Assembly (NCBI GenBank): GCA_002868905.1
Contig: PKUA01000064.1
Coordinates: forward strand, 1 to 56,769
DNA from: Desulfuromonas sp.
Lineage (GTDB): Bacteria; Desulfobacterota; Desulfuromonadia; Desulfuromonadales; Geothermobacteraceae
Direction: 5' to 3'
DNA length: 56,769 nucleotides
A model generated the notes under the pieces. That model worked only from the letters and a program-made list of their open reading frames with translations. It was not told the origin of the DNA and made no database searches. Positions 24,096 to 33,460 of this stretch are shown here, one piece after another. Position 1 is the first letter of the stretch, and each line of letters begins with the position of its first letter. The translations under genes and the position numbers were made by a program.

Positions 24096-26576
24096 ATGTC
24101 CGATCCGGGTCTGCCGATTGAATCCATATTACATGAGCTTCGCCGCGAATTGGGGCGGCATGACGCCGTTGTCCTGCAGGCACCGCCCGGCAGTGGCAAG
24201 ACCACCCGGGTCCCGCTAGCCCTGCTTGAAGAGTCCTGGTTGGCCGGACACTCGATTTTGATGCTCGAACCTCGCCGCCTCGCCGCCGGTAACGCGGCCC
24301 GTTTCATGGCGGGACAACTCGGGGAGCAGGTCGGTAAACGGGTCGGTTACACAATCCGCTATGAACGAAAGGTTTCGGCGGACACCCGGATCGAAGTGGT
24401 GACCGAGGGGGTTTTGACGCGTCGCCTGCAGCGTGACCCGGAGCTGGCCGGGGTCGGCCTGGTCATATTCGACGAGTTTCACGAACGGCACCTGCAAACT
24501 GACCTGGCTCTGGCGCTGTGTCGCGACGTTCAGGAGGGATTGCGTGATAACCTGAAGCTGTTGGTCATGTCTGCCACTCTCGACGCTACGCCCCTGGTTG
24601 ACAGATTGGGGGGGGCGCCGCTGCTGCAGTGCGAAGGCCGGATGCACCCGGTGGAAACAGAGTATGTCGGGGGGGAGTTCGGCGGCCGTGACGTGGCGGC
24701 CATGATGGCTCGCCGGATAGCTCAGGTTGCTGGTCGGACCGATGGCGATATTCTGGTGTTCCTCCCCGGTACGGCAGAGATTCTTCGTTGCCGGAATATG
24801 TTGCAGGGCCATCCGGATTTAAATGGAATAGAGGTCGTGCCGCTCTATGGGGGATTGGACTATCCCGCCCAGGAGCGGGCCATTCGTCCGGCGCAACGGC
24901 GCAAGGTGGTGCTGGCGACCAACATCGCCGAGAGCAGCCTGACGATCCAGGGGGTGCGGGTGGTGATCGACAGCGGGCTTGTGCGGCAGCCTCGATTCGA
25001 CGTCGGCAGCGGCCTGACCCGCCTCGAAACGGTACGAGTCTCCCGGGCGAGCGCACAGCAGAGGGCCGGCCGGGCCGGTCGTCTCGGGCCGGGGCACTGT
25101 TTCCGTCTCTGGACCGCAGGAGAACACGGTGCCCTGCTGCCATTCGCTCCGCCGGAGATCCGCAGCAGCGACCTGGCGCCGCTCGCCCTCGACCTGGCCG
25201 CCTGGGGCGTTCCCGAGGGGACCGGTCTCTCCTGGCTCGACCCGCCGCCGGAAGGGGCGCTCGCTTCCGCACGAGAGCTTCTGGTCGATCTCGATGCGCT
25301 CGATGCAAGGGGCGCTCTTACCCGGGTTGGTCGCCGAATGATCGATTTTCCGGCCCATCCGAGAGTCGCGCGATTGTTGATTGAGGCGGAGCGGCTCGGT
25401 CTTTCCGCTCTCGGTTGCGACCTCGCGGCCCTGTTCGGCGAGCCGGGGTTGTTGCGCGGCAAGGGCGGACGGGCGGCGGACCTGCGGGATGTTCTGCAGG
25501 GTTTGCGCTTTGTGGGTAACGGGCAGGAAATCTCCGGCCCCTTCCGCCGTGGCCGACGTTTCTGGCGACAGCGGATGCAGGTCCGGTCAGATAACGAGTC
25601 CGCCTCCGGGCTGGACATCGGTCGCCTGGTCGCGGTCGGGTGGCCGGATCGTATTGCTCTTGAAGCGCCCCCCGGCAGTGGTCGTTATCGGCTCGCCAAC
25701 GGGAGCGGCGCAGGCCTTGCCCCGGCCGGGTGTCACCACTCTCCCGCCCTGGTCGCCGTTTCGACAACAGGTCGCAGCGGTGCTGATGGCCGGATTGGCG
25801 TGTTTTGTCCATTCGATCCGGAGATGATTCATGAAATTTTTCCGGAGAGGATTCGAACCGAAAGGCGGGTCGGCTGGGACGAAGGGGCAGGACGGGTGAC
25901 GGCGGCCGAGGAGACCCGTTTCGGGGCGCTGGTCCTGGGAAGTCGGCAGATACCGGTACAGGCGTCCGATCGGGTCGATGCGTTCCTTGCCCTGCTCCGA
26001 CGTCGTGGGTTGGAGTTGCTCACCTGGGATAAAGAGGCGGGACAACTGCTGGCGCGTTGCCGTTTCGTGGCGCGTTACGGTTCCGATGATTGGCCCGATT
26101 ACTCCAGCGACGCCTTACTGGGAGAGCTGGAGAATTGGCTGGCTCCTTACCTGCTCACATGCAGCAGGGAGGCTGATCTCGCCAAGGTCGATCTGTGTAG
26201 CGCACTGCGGGCACGGCTTAACTGGTCGCAATTACAGCAACTCGACAGGTTGGCGCCTGAGAGATGGCAGGTGCCGAGTGGCTCGAAAGTTCGTATCGAC
26301 TACCGGCAGCACGAACAGCCGGTATTGGCTGTCAAACTGCAGGAACTTTTCGGCCTGGCCGAGACCCCGAGCATCGGCGGTGGGAGCGTACCGCTTTTAC
26401 TCGACCTGTTGTCGCCGGCCCTGCGTCCGATTCAGCGGACGCAGGACCTGAAAAATTTCTGGAATGAGGTCTACCCCGAAGTCAAAAAAGAATTGAAGGG
26501 GCGTTACCCGAAGCATCCGTGGCCCGACGATCCCTGGAGTGCCGAGCCGACCCGACGTACCAGGCGAAAGAAATGA
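24096..26576 (+). CDS. hrpB: ATP-dependent helicase HrpB
   Basis: DEAH-type superfamily 2 helicase of the HrpB family, 826 aa, cytosolic, of poorly known RNA-related role. Motif I 'APPGSGKTT', motif II 'DEFHERHLQ', motif III 'MSATLD', 'FLPGTAEI' and motif VI 'QRAGRAGR' are in order. The helicase-associated and HrpB C-terminal domains follow ('RYPKHPWPDDPWSAEPT' is a family end signature). The start could be ATG 24078 or ATG 24096; alignment with the remembered E. coli N terminus favours 24096. No clear ribosome-binding site is seen. Confidence 0.93.
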   Translation: MSDPGLPIESILHELRRELGRHDAVVLQAPPGSGKTTRVPLALLEESWLAGHSILMLEPRRLAAGNAARFMAGQLGEQVGKRVGYTIRYERKVSADTRIEVVTEGVLTRRLQRDPELAGVGLVIFDEFHERHLQTDLALALCRDVQEGLRDNLKLLVMSATLDATPLVDRLGGAPLLQCEGRMHPVETEYVGGEFGGRDVAAMMARRIAQVAGRTDGDILVFLPGTAEILRCRNMLQGHPDLNGIEVVPLYGGLDYPAQERAIRPAQRRKVVLATNIAESSLTIQGVRVVIDSGLVRQPRFDVGSGLTRLETVRVSRASAQQRAGRAGRLGPGHCFRLWTAGEHGALLPFAPPEIRSSDLAPLALDLAAWGVPEGTGLSWLDPPPEGALASARELLVDLDALDARGALTRVGRRMIDFPAHPRVARLLIEAERLGLSALGCDLAALFGEPGLLRGKGGRAADLRDVLQGLRFVGNGQEISGPFRRGRRFWRQRMQVRSDNESASGLDIGRLVAVGWPDRIALEAPPGSGRYRLANGSGAGLAPAGCHHSPALVAVSTTGRSGADGRIGVFCPFDPEMIHEIFPERIRTERRVGWDEGAGRVTAAEETRFGALVLGSRQIPVQASDRVDAFLALLRRRGLELLTWDKEAGQLLARCRFVARYGSDDWPDYSSDALLGELENWLAPYLLTCSREADLAKVDLCSALRARLNWSQLQQLDRLAPERWQVPSGSKVRIDYRQHEQPVLAVKLQELFGLAETPSIGGGSVPLLLDLLSPALRPIQRTQDLKNFWNEVYPEVKKELKGRYPKHPWPDDPWSAEPTRRTRRKK

Positions 26577-26662
26577 TCTGCGGAGGACGCTGAGGGTGGA
26601 TCGCGGGTACGGAATTCAATTCTGTCTCCCTGACCTATTGTTCCGGGGATTAAAATTAAACT

Positions 26663-26712
26663 GTAGGGGCGGCGCTCGCTCCGCCCTGGGGCTTGGCAAG
26701 CAGCGCCCCTAC
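26663..26712. repeat. GTAGGGGCG...CGCCCCTAC intergenic repeat
   Basis: GTAGGGGCG (26663-26671) and CGCCCCTAC (26704-26712) are perfect 9-bp complements around a GC-rich interior (GGCG...CGCC). 'GTAGGGGC...GCCCCTAC' miniature repeats are common between genes in several bacterial groups. It lies between convergent hrpB and mntP. Confidence 0.6.
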
Positions 26713-26783
26713 TCAATTCTGGATTTCGATATTCATCCGATGAAGAAAAAAATCACCCGAGTGCCAGTCGGGGTAAATAATCT

Positions 26784-27341
26784 TCACGCCAGGTGCTCCC
26801 AGAGAATCTTCACCCCGATCAGGATCAGTACCACCCCGCCGCAGATTTCGACCGGAGCACCCCAGCGATCTCCGATGCGTCGGCCGAGCAGCATGCCGAC
26901 CAGGGTCAACAGGCCTGCGGTGATGCCGATGATCAGGGCCGGGTACCAGATCGAGACGCGCAGCATGGCGAGGGTAAAGCCAACTGCCAGGGCGTCAAGG
27001 CTGGTAGCAATTGAGAGCATGACCATGGTCATGCCTTTGGTGGGGTCTTTCCTGTCTCTCTCATCTTCGTGTTGAAGTGCCTCCCGGATCATTTTCCCGC
27101 CGACCAGGGTGAGCAACCCGAAGGCGAGCCAATGATCGTAGGCGGCGAGAGTCGATTGCAGGGTGGTTCCGGCCAGCCAGCCGAGAATCGGCATCAGGGC
27201 CTGGAATAGGCCGAAGTGCCAGCCGAGGCGGAACAGGTGACGGCCGGTCAGGCTTTCCAGAACCATCCCGGCACCGAGAGCGACGGCGAAAGCATCGAGG
27301 GCGAGGGCAACTGCAATGCCTAGTAGTGTCAGGGTATCCAC
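26784..27341 (-). CDS. mntP: manganese efflux pump MntP
   Basis: Inner-membrane Mn2+ exporter, 185 aa, six transmembrane segments arranged as two similar halves. The conserved acidic residue of each half is seen in 'ALALDAFAVALGAG' and 'SIATSLDALAVGFTLAM', and 'GGKMI' and 'ILIGVKILWEHL' are typical. The loop near residues 85-100 is charged ('EALQHEDERDRKDPTKG'). The upstream sequence (27342-27480, minus strand) does not match the yybP-ykoY manganese riboswitch often found before this gene. Confidence 0.92.
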   Translation of the reverse strand: MDTLTLLGIAVALALDAFAVALGAGMVLESLTGRHLFRLGWHFGLFQALMPILGWLAGTTLQSTLAAYDHWLAFGLLTLVGGKMIREALQHEDERDRKDPTKGMTMVMLSIATSLDALAVGFTLAMLRVSIWYPALIIGITAGLLTLVGMLLGRRIGDRWGAPVEICGGVVLILIGVKILWEHLA

Positions 27342-27486
27342 AAGATTCCGTGTGCGACCAGCGCTGCTTCGAGCCTTATCAATTCAGTTAGAGATGCTTG
27401 CATCTTGGGCCTAAGAAGGTTTATCATGGGGAGATTGTGAACGACAGACGTGTAAGACGTCAACTACCCTGGAGGAAAGAAAACTG

Positions 27487-28278
27487 ATGATTCGTTATTT
27501 ACCGATTTTGTTGCTGGTCATTCTTGCCGTCACTACCCTTCCGAACGGCGCTTATACTATGGATGGCTGCGGCGCCGGCGAGTGCATGGAGTGCCATTCG
27601 ATCGAGAAAAGTGAAGCTCAGCAGATTTTAGCGAAAACGGGTTCTGTTGTTCTCGATGCCGATTTTGCCGAGGTCCCGGGGCTTTTTCAGGTCAATGTCG
27701 AAAAGGACGGGCAGAAGGCTACGGTCTATCTCGATTTTTCCAAACAATACCTGTTTGCAGGCCAGATCTTCAAGATCACCGATGAGGCGACCAAGCCGGA
27801 AAAGAAGGTGGAGAAATTGAGCCGGGATCAATACGATGCGATCCCGACCACGGATGCCCTGCTGCTCGGGGACCGATTGGCCGAAAAAAAGGTCATTGTT
27901 TTTACCGACCCCGAATGTCCCTACTGCATAAAACTTCACCCCGAGTTGGAAAAGGTTGTTGAGCAGGATCCGAACATCGCGTTCCTGATCAAGATGTTCC
28001 CGCTTGCTTCTCATCCGAACTCTTACGAGAAATCGAAATCAATCATTTGCAGCCAATCTTTGGACGTTCTGGAAAAAAGTTTTGCGGGGGAAAACGTTGC
28101 CGCACCGGCCTGCGAAACCGATGCCGTTGACCGGACCCTGAAATTGGTGAAGGACTATGGTATTCGCTCAACGCCGACCTTGATCCTGCCGGAAGGGACA
28201 GTCGCCCCCGGTTACCGGAAAGCCGAGGACCTGATCAACCTGATCAATGCTTTTCCTGCGGAAAGCGCCAAAGGTTGA
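27487..28278 (+). CDS. DsbC-like thiol-disulfide protein with CxxCH haem motif
   Basis: Periplasmic thioredoxin-fold protein, 263 aa. A signal peptide (about 1-24) is followed by 'CGAGECMECHS', where C33, C36 and His37 form a CxxCH c-type haem attachment motif. A DsbC-like N domain (about 45-110) and a thioredoxin domain with the active site CPYC (C144, C147) follow. The cis-proline motif is 'RSTPTLILP'. Two further cysteines occur near residues 193 and 209 ('IICSQS', 'APACETD'). DsbC proteins isomerise disulfides and help cytochrome c maturation; fusion to a haem site is unusual. GGAGGAAAG precedes the ATG. fabI lies 42 nt downstream. Confidence 0.85.
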   Translation: MIRYLPILLLVILAVTTLPNGAYTMDGCGAGECMECHSIEKSEAQQILAKTGSVVLDADFAEVPGLFQVNVEKDGQKATVYLDFSKQYLFAGQIFKITDEATKPEKKVEKLSRDQYDAIPTTDALLLGDRLAEKKVIVFTDPECPYCIKLHPELEKVVEQDPNIAFLIKMFPLASHPNSYEKSKSIICSQSLDVLEKSFAGENVAAPACETDAVDRTLKLVKDYGIRSTPTLILPEGTVAPGYRKAEDLINLINAFPAESAKG

Positions 28279-28320
28279 AAAACTGCTTGTTTTGATTGGA
28301 AGAATAGAAGGAGGAATGGA

Positions 28321-29088
28321 ATGAGCCTGATGCAAGGCAAGCGAGGGGTGATCTTCGGCCTCGCGAACGACAAAAGTATTGCCTGGGGGGTTGCACAGCA
28401 ACTGCACGAGGCCGGGGCGGAACTCGCTTTTACCTATCTGAACGACGCCCTGGAGAAACGGGTTCGACCGTTGGCAGAGAGCCTCGGATCGAACGTTATC
28501 CTTCCCTGCGATGTCGGGTCGGATGAGCAGATCGAAGCGGTCTTCAGCGAACTGAAGGAACGGTGGGGCAGCATTGATTTCGTCGTCCATGCGGTGGCGT
28601 TTGCCAATCGCGACGACCTCAAGAACCCTTTCCATCAGACCAGTCGCGAAGGGTTTCAACTCGCGCTCGATATCAGTGCCTACTCCCTGCTGCCGATGAC
28701 GCGGTACGCTCTTCCGCTGATGAAGGATGGCGGAAGCATTGTCACCATGTCCTACCTCGGTGCGATTCGCGCAGTCCCCGGCTACAATGTGATGGGGGTT
28801 GCCAAGGCGGCCCTTGAAGCTTCGGTCCGCTATCTCGCTTACGAGCTCGGTGCCCAGAATGTTCGGGTCAACGCTGTTTCCGCCGGGCCGATCAAGACCC
28901 TGGCGGCATCCGGGGTGGCTAATTTCAAGGAGAAACTCCGGATCATGGAGGAGCGTTCTCCACTGAAACGGCTCGTCACCCAGGATGAGGTTGGCAAGGC
29001 GACCCTGTATCTTCTCTCGGATCTCTCCTCGGCGGTCACCGGTGAAATTCATTACGTGGATGGTGGATTCAGTATTGCCGCCGGTTAA
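28321..29088 (+). CDS. fabI: enoyl-ACP reductase (NADH) FabI
   Basis: Final reductase of the fatty-acid elongation cycle, reducing trans-2-enoyl-ACP with NADH; 255 aa, SDR fold. The N-terminal cofactor motif is the FabI variant 'GLANDKSIAWG'. Catalytic Tyr155 and Lys162 (YX6K in 'YNVMGVAK') and Tyr145 are present, as is 'VNAVSAGPIKTLAASG'. AAGGAGG is 7 nt before the ATG. A terminator follows 25 nt after the stop, so fabI ends its transcript. Confidence 0.95.
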   Translation: MSLMQGKRGVIFGLANDKSIAWGVAQQLHEAGAELAFTYLNDALEKRVRPLAESLGSNVILPCDVGSDEQIEAVFSELKERWGSIDFVVHAVAFANRDDLKNPFHQTSREGFQLALDISAYSLLPMTRYALPLMKDGGSIVTMSYLGAIRAVPGYNVMGVAKAALEASVRYLAYELGAQNVRVNAVSAGPIKTLAASGVANFKEKLRIMEERSPLKRLVTQDEVGKATLYLLSDLSSAVTGEIHYVDGGFSIAAG

Positions 29089-29113
29089 AAGCATACCCCC
29101 GTTAACCGATTTC

Positions 29114-29140
29114 CAGGGCCTGGCGACGGGCCCTGTTTTT
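29114..29140 (+). terminator. Rho-independent terminator after fabI
   Basis: CAGGGCC (29114-29120), 8-nt loop, GGCCCTG (29129-29135), then TTTTT (29136-29140). Confidence 0.8.
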
Positions 29141-29175
29141 CGTTGGTGCGGGCCTGTTCGCATGGGGTTTGTCTG

Positions 29176-30846
29176 ATGCCGGGCCTGCATGGCTCAACCA
29201 GTGGCCTTAAGGCGAGCCAGGTTCGGTCGCTCGAACGGATCTATCGCCGCCGCGTCCCCGTCGACCAGTTGATCAGCGGTGAACTTGCCCGTTTCCTGAC
29301 GGAACTTTCGTTCGAACTGCGGCGCCAGATAGGCCTGATCATCGATCGGCAGGGTGAAATCCTGCACGTCATTCTCGGTGATGACCGGGAGATCGTCATC
29401 CCCGACCTCTCGGGCTACGGTCTCGGCCGCAGTGGTCTGCGCGGCCTGCGTTGCGTCCACACCCACCTCAAGGAAGAACCACTCACCCAGGACGATATCA
29501 ACGACCTCTCCCTGTTGAGGCTCGACTTGATTGCCGCGATCGGTGTCGGCCCTGAAGGGTTTCCGGGGCGGGTCAGTTGGGCCCATCTTCTCCCTTCCAA
29601 CCGGGAAGGGGATACGGTCGAACGTCTCGAGGCTCCATCCTTCTATCAACTCGACCTAGATTTCGGCCGATTCGTAAGAGCTCTTGACGACGAACTTGAA
29701 CGCCGAATCGCCGAAACCGTCGATTTGAGCGATCAGCGGGAACGGGCGATCCTGATCTCGGTCAGCCAGCAGCCGCGGCACCTGATCGAGGAATCTCTCG
29801 ACGAGCTGACCGAGCTTGCTCGAACGGCCGACCTGCTGGTTCTCGACCGGGTGGTGCAGCGTGCCCACAAGATCCATCCCCGTTACCTGATGGGGCAGGG
29901 GAAGATTAAGGAAGTGGTTATCGGGGCTCTGCAACAGGGGGCGACCATGCTGGTGTTCGACCAGGATCTCTCGCCGTCGCAGGTTAACGCAATCGCCGAG
30001 ATCACAGAAATCAAGGTTATCGATCGGACCCAGCTGATCCTCGATATTTTTGCTCGTCGTGCCCAGTCGCGAGATGGCAAGGTCCAGGTCGAGCTCGCCC
30101 AGCTCAAATATATTCTTCCCCGCCTGACCGGTCGCGGCACCGCACTGTCCCGTCTGATGGGGGGGATCGGGGGACGTGGCCCCGGTGAGACCAAGCTGGA
30201 GATCGATCGGCGACGAATCAGGGACCGTATTTCCCGTTTGGAGAAACAGCTCGAAGGGCTCTCCCGCAGTCGTTTGCAGCGTCGGCGCAAACGGGTGCGG
30301 GCCGGGGTGCCGATCGTCTCCATCGTCGGATATACCAATGCCGGCAAATCGACCCTGCTCAACGCCTTGACCCAGAGTACAACCTTGACCGAAAACCTCC
30401 TGTTTGCCACCCTTGATACGGCGACTCGCCGCCTGCGCTTCCCCGAAGAGCGTGAGGTGATTATCACCGATACGGTCGGCTTTATCCGCCAATTGCCGAA
30501 AAGCTTGTTCGGCGCTTTTCGGGCGACCCTTGAAGAACTGGCGGATGCCGACCTGCTACTGCACCTGGTCGACGTCTCCAATCCCCGTTTTGAAGATCAG
30601 ATTGCTGCCGTCGATCGGATCCTGCTCGATCTCGACCTCGGGAGGGTGCCGAAACAGCTGGTATTCAATAAGGTCGATCTGGTTCCGGATGAAGAAGTCG
30701 GACACCTCTGCCGCCGGTTTGAAGCCATCCCCGTTTCCGCCCTGCAACGCGGAAGTTTCGAGCCGCTGCTGACCGAGATGCAGCGACGGATCTGGCCGGA
30801 TGAAAAGGCAGAGGGTGCAATTGACAACCGGGATGATTTCTTTTAG
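29176..30846 (+). CDS. hflX: GTPase HflX
   Basis: Ribosome-associated GTPase that splits stalled 70S ribosomes, 556 aa. GTPase motifs: G1 'GYTNAGKST', G3 'DTVGF', G4 'NKVD'. The HflX N domain includes 'MGQGKIKEVV' and the glycine-rich 'GGIGGRGPGETKLE' before a coiled coil ('RISRLEKQLEGLSRSR'). An extra region of about 190 residues precedes the classical N domain, longer than the 426-aa E. coli protein; this long form occurs in Geobacter relatives. ATG 29176 is chosen; only a weak GGGG lies upstream. It starts 36 nt after the fabI terminator with no obvious promoter. Followed 24 nt later by mltD. Confidence 0.92.
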   Translation: MPGLHGSTSGLKASQVRSLERIYRRRVPVDQLISGELARFLTELSFELRRQIGLIIDRQGEILHVILGDDREIVIPDLSGYGLGRSGLRGLRCVHTHLKEEPLTQDDINDLSLLRLDLIAAIGVGPEGFPGRVSWAHLLPSNREGDTVERLEAPSFYQLDLDFGRFVRALDDELERRIAETVDLSDQRERAILISVSQQPRHLIEESLDELTELARTADLLVLDRVVQRAHKIHPRYLMGQGKIKEVVIGALQQGATMLVFDQDLSPSQVNAIAEITEIKVIDRTQLILDIFARRAQSRDGKVQVELAQLKYILPRLTGRGTALSRLMGGIGGRGPGETKLEIDRRRIRDRISRLEKQLEGLSRSRLQRRRKRVRAGVPIVSIVGYTNAGKSTLLNALTQSTTLTENLLFATLDTATRRLRFPEEREVIITDTVGFIRQLPKSLFGAFRATLEELADADLLLHLVDVSNPRFEDQIAAVDRILLDLDLGRVPKQLVFNKVDLVPDEEVGHLCRRFEAIPVSALQRGSFEPLLTEMQRRIWPDEKAEGAIDNRDDFF

Positions 30847-30870
30847 CCTGTGCGCCGAAGGAAGGAAACA

Positions 30871-32568
30871 ATGCCAATTCCGCGCTTTGCTCTTCATAGT
30901 CTCATAATCTCCATCTGTCTTACACTCTCCGGGTGCCTCGCCATTCAGGAGGGGGGCGTTGTTCATCATCCGCCCGTCACAACAGAACCTGTCCAATCCA
31001 AAGTTACCGAGGTCGATATCAGCGCCGTGAAAGCGGCCGCCGAAAAACTCTCTCTTCTGGATGACGAGCTGGTTGTTGATGGCCGGATCTCCCGGGAGAA
31101 TGAGTCGGTCGAGGAGTTTGATCCCGAGACCCTGGCCGATACCCTTGCGCTGCTCGGTTTCGACCAGAAACCTCCCGGGGACGAAGGGGTGACAATTGCG
31201 GCGACCGACCCGCAGTACGATTTTCCGGTCGTAACGAATGACAAGGTGCAGTATTTCATTGACTATTACACCGGGAACGGTCGCGAGGTGTTCCAGCGCT
31301 GGTTGAACCGATCCGGTCGCTACATACCAATGATGCGGGACATCTTCGCCAGGGCGGGGTTGCCTCGCGACCTCGCCTATCTGGCCATCGTCGAATCCGG
31401 CTTGAACCTCCGTGCCTACAGTTGGGCCCACGCCGTCGGTCCCTGGCAGTTCATCAGTTCGACCGCCAAAATGTACGATTTGAAGATCGACTGGTGGCGG
31501 GACGAGCGTCGTGATTTTGTCAAGGCGACCGAGGCGGCCACCCGGTTTCTGAAAGATCTTCATCGCCGTTTCGATGGCAACTGGTATCTGGCGGTCGCGG
31601 CCTACAATGCCGGCGGCGGGCGAATCAATCGCGCGGTCCGCAAATACGGCAGCAGCGATTTTTGGGTCATCTCCCGCGGGACACACCTCCAGCAGGAAAC
31701 CCGTAACTATGTCCCCAAGTTGCTGGCCGTGTTGCAGATTGCCAAGCAGCCTGAACGGTACGGTTTCTCCATGACGGACCTCCTTGAACCGTACGAATAT
31801 ACAGAGGTCGCCCTGCCGACCCCGACCGATCTCGAAGTGGTGGCCAAGCTGTGTCAGGTCGATTATGAAACCATCAAGGATCTCAACCCTGAATTGCTGC
31901 GCTGGTCGACTCCGCCCAATGAAAACGGTTACCTGGTTCGAGTGCCGGCCTCGGCGCGTGATCGATTCGTAACCGCCTATGCCGAATTGCCGCCCTCGGA
32001 CCGGATCAAATACCTGCGGCACCGAATTGCCGCCGGAGATACGCTGCTGAAACTGGCAAACCGTCATCGAATCCGGGTTGACGATATTGTCTCACTGAAC
32101 CGGATTCGCGATCCACGAACACTGCGCATCGGCCAGAACCTGATTCTTCCGTTGAAAGAAGGGTATGATCGTCGACCGCTGCAGGAACTGGAGGACGACT
32201 ACATCAGGAGCCGACGTCGCTCTTACACGGTCAGGAACGGTGACAGCCTCTGGAAAATAGGGCGACGGTTCGGCGTCAGCGAAAAACAATTGCGGGTCTG
32301 GAATCGGCTCGGCTGGAGCAATATGATCCGCCCGGGGCAGAAATTGGTCGTATCTTCGTCGGGTAGCAGTGCGAAGGTGGCAAAACGGACCGGGCCCAAA
32401 AAGAAGATCATCTACCAGGTCAAATCGGGTGATACCCTGTGGGGAATCGGCCGTCGCTTCGCCGTGGCGACAGGCGAAATTCGGAGCTGGAACAATCTTT
32501 CTACCGACCATGTCCTGCGACCCGGCGAGAGGCTGACTCTGCTGGTTCGTGACAGGCAACGCGGTTGA
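30871..32568 (+). CDS. mltD: membrane-bound lytic murein transglycosylase (MltD-like)
   Basis: Lipoprotein that cleaves peptidoglycan glycan strands, 565 aa. The signal peptide ends in lipobox LSGC (Cys22). The SLT domain (about 145-300) carries the catalytic Glu in 'AIVESGLNLRAYSWAHAVGPWQF' and 'AAYNAGGGRINRAV'. Three LysM peptidoglycan-binding repeats follow in the C-terminal third ('IAAGDTLLKLA', 'VRNGDSLWKIG', 'VKSGDTLWGIG'). ATG 30871 follows a GAAGGAAGGA ribosome-binding site. The stop codon overlaps the next start (TTGA). Confidence 0.92.
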   Translation: MPIPRFALHSLIISICLTLSGCLAIQEGGVVHHPPVTTEPVQSKVTEVDISAVKAAAEKLSLLDDELVVDGRISRENESVEEFDPETLADTLALLGFDQKPPGDEGVTIAATDPQYDFPVVTNDKVQYFIDYYTGNGREVFQRWLNRSGRYIPMMRDIFARAGLPRDLAYLAIVESGLNLRAYSWAHAVGPWQFISSTAKMYDLKIDWWRDERRDFVKATEAATRFLKDLHRRFDGNWYLAVAAYNAGGGRINRAVRKYGSSDFWVISRGTHLQQETRNYVPKLLAVLQIAKQPERYGFSMTDLLEPYEYTEVALPTPTDLEVVAKLCQVDYETIKDLNPELLRWSTPPNENGYLVRVPASARDRFVTAYAELPPSDRIKYLRHRIAAGDTLLKLANRHRIRVDDIVSLNRIRDPRTLRIGQNLILPLKEGYDRRPLQELEDDYIRSRRRSYTVRNGDSLWKIGRRFGVSEKQLRVWNRLGWSNMIRPGQKLVVSSSGSSAKVAKRTGPKKKIIYQVKSGDTLWGIGRRFAVATGEIRSWNNLSTDHVLRPGERLTLLVRDRQRG

Positions 32569-33335
32569 CCGGGACCAGACTGCAACAGGCGATTGTTCTT
32601 ACCGATCCGGTTAGCCAGGCGACCGAGTCGGCTGACCGACTCTATTTCGGAGCGGAATTCTGTTGCTGGGCTCTCCCTGCGCTTGAGGAACTGCAAAGGG
32701 CCGTCGACCTCGCCCGCCAACTCGAGCGGTCTTTCTCTCTGCTTCTGCCGGTTTTCAGCGAACCCTTCCTTCCTCGTTTAACCAAAGTTCTTCGTCATCT
32801 TCTGCCACTGTTCCAGCACGGAGATGAGGTCGTCGTCTCCGATCTCGGAGGGATTCAACAGGTGCGGGAAATTGACTCTTCCGTCGAACTGGTCATCGGG
32901 CGGGCTCTTTCCGGGCAAAAACGGGGTCCACGGATTCTTGATCTCGACCTTGCTGCTGGAGAACTGAACTATTTTCGCCAGGGAAGCTGGTATAACAACG
33001 AGGCGGTTGACTGGCTGCGGGAACAGGGGATTGAGCGGGTCGAGCTCGATAATCTCCTGCAGGGGGTCGCCCCCTTGCCGGCACCGCTCCGTGGCAGCCT
33101 GCATCTGCCGTGGGCGATGGTGACATCGAGTCGCAATTGCCCTTTCAGAGATCAGGGCGAGACCGGGGTGTGCATCCCGAAATGCGGACAACGTTTTACC
33201 CTGCGCAGTACGGAGTCAGGTGCTCTGCTGCATCAGGGCGGCAATACGCAATTCCTGGAAAATACCATGCTTCCAGATGACCTTGGCGCCTGTCGGATTG
33301 ATCGGATTGTGCGCCACATGACTCTTCCGCGGTGA
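32565..33335 (+). CDS. UbiV-like U32-family Fe-S protein
   Basis: Short U32 peptidase-family protein, 256 aa, starting at a TTG that overlaps the mltD stop. It resembles UbiV, the O2-independent ubiquinone hydroxylation partner: 'YFGAEFCC' (cf. YLGEAVC), 'VVSDLGGI', 'VIGRALSG', and a cysteine set C33/C34, C192, C203 and C207 (C-X10-C-X3-C) suited to a [4Fe-4S] cluster. No UbiU-like partner is next to it. Its actual substrate is unknown; a quinone or RNA modification role would be a guess. The family match is by eye. Confidence 0.6.
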   Translation: MTGTRLQQAIVLTDPVSQATESADRLYFGAEFCCWALPALEELQRAVDLARQLERSFSLLLPVFSEPFLPRLTKVLRHLLPLFQHGDEVVVSDLGGIQQVREIDSSVELVIGRALSGQKRGPRILDLDLAAGELNYFRQGSWYNNEAVDWLREQGIERVELDNLLQGVAPLPAPLRGSLHLPWAMVTSSRNCPFRDQGETGVCIPKCGQRFTLRSTESGALLHQGGNTQFLENTMLPDDLGACRIDRIVRHMTLPR

Positions 33336-33460
33336 ACAGTTCGCTTTGACTTTTCCGGGGGGGATTGTTAAACTCCCTTGCTTCATCGATTTGGCGCTGT
33401 TCGGTGTCGCGTCGATTCGATACGGGTGCCATTTTCCTCTCTGAAAGGACATCTTTTCCC

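Noticed and set aside
27342-27480. Possible yybP-ykoY manganese riboswitch before mntP
   Set aside because: The conserved loop sequences of that riboswitch are not present on the minus strand here.
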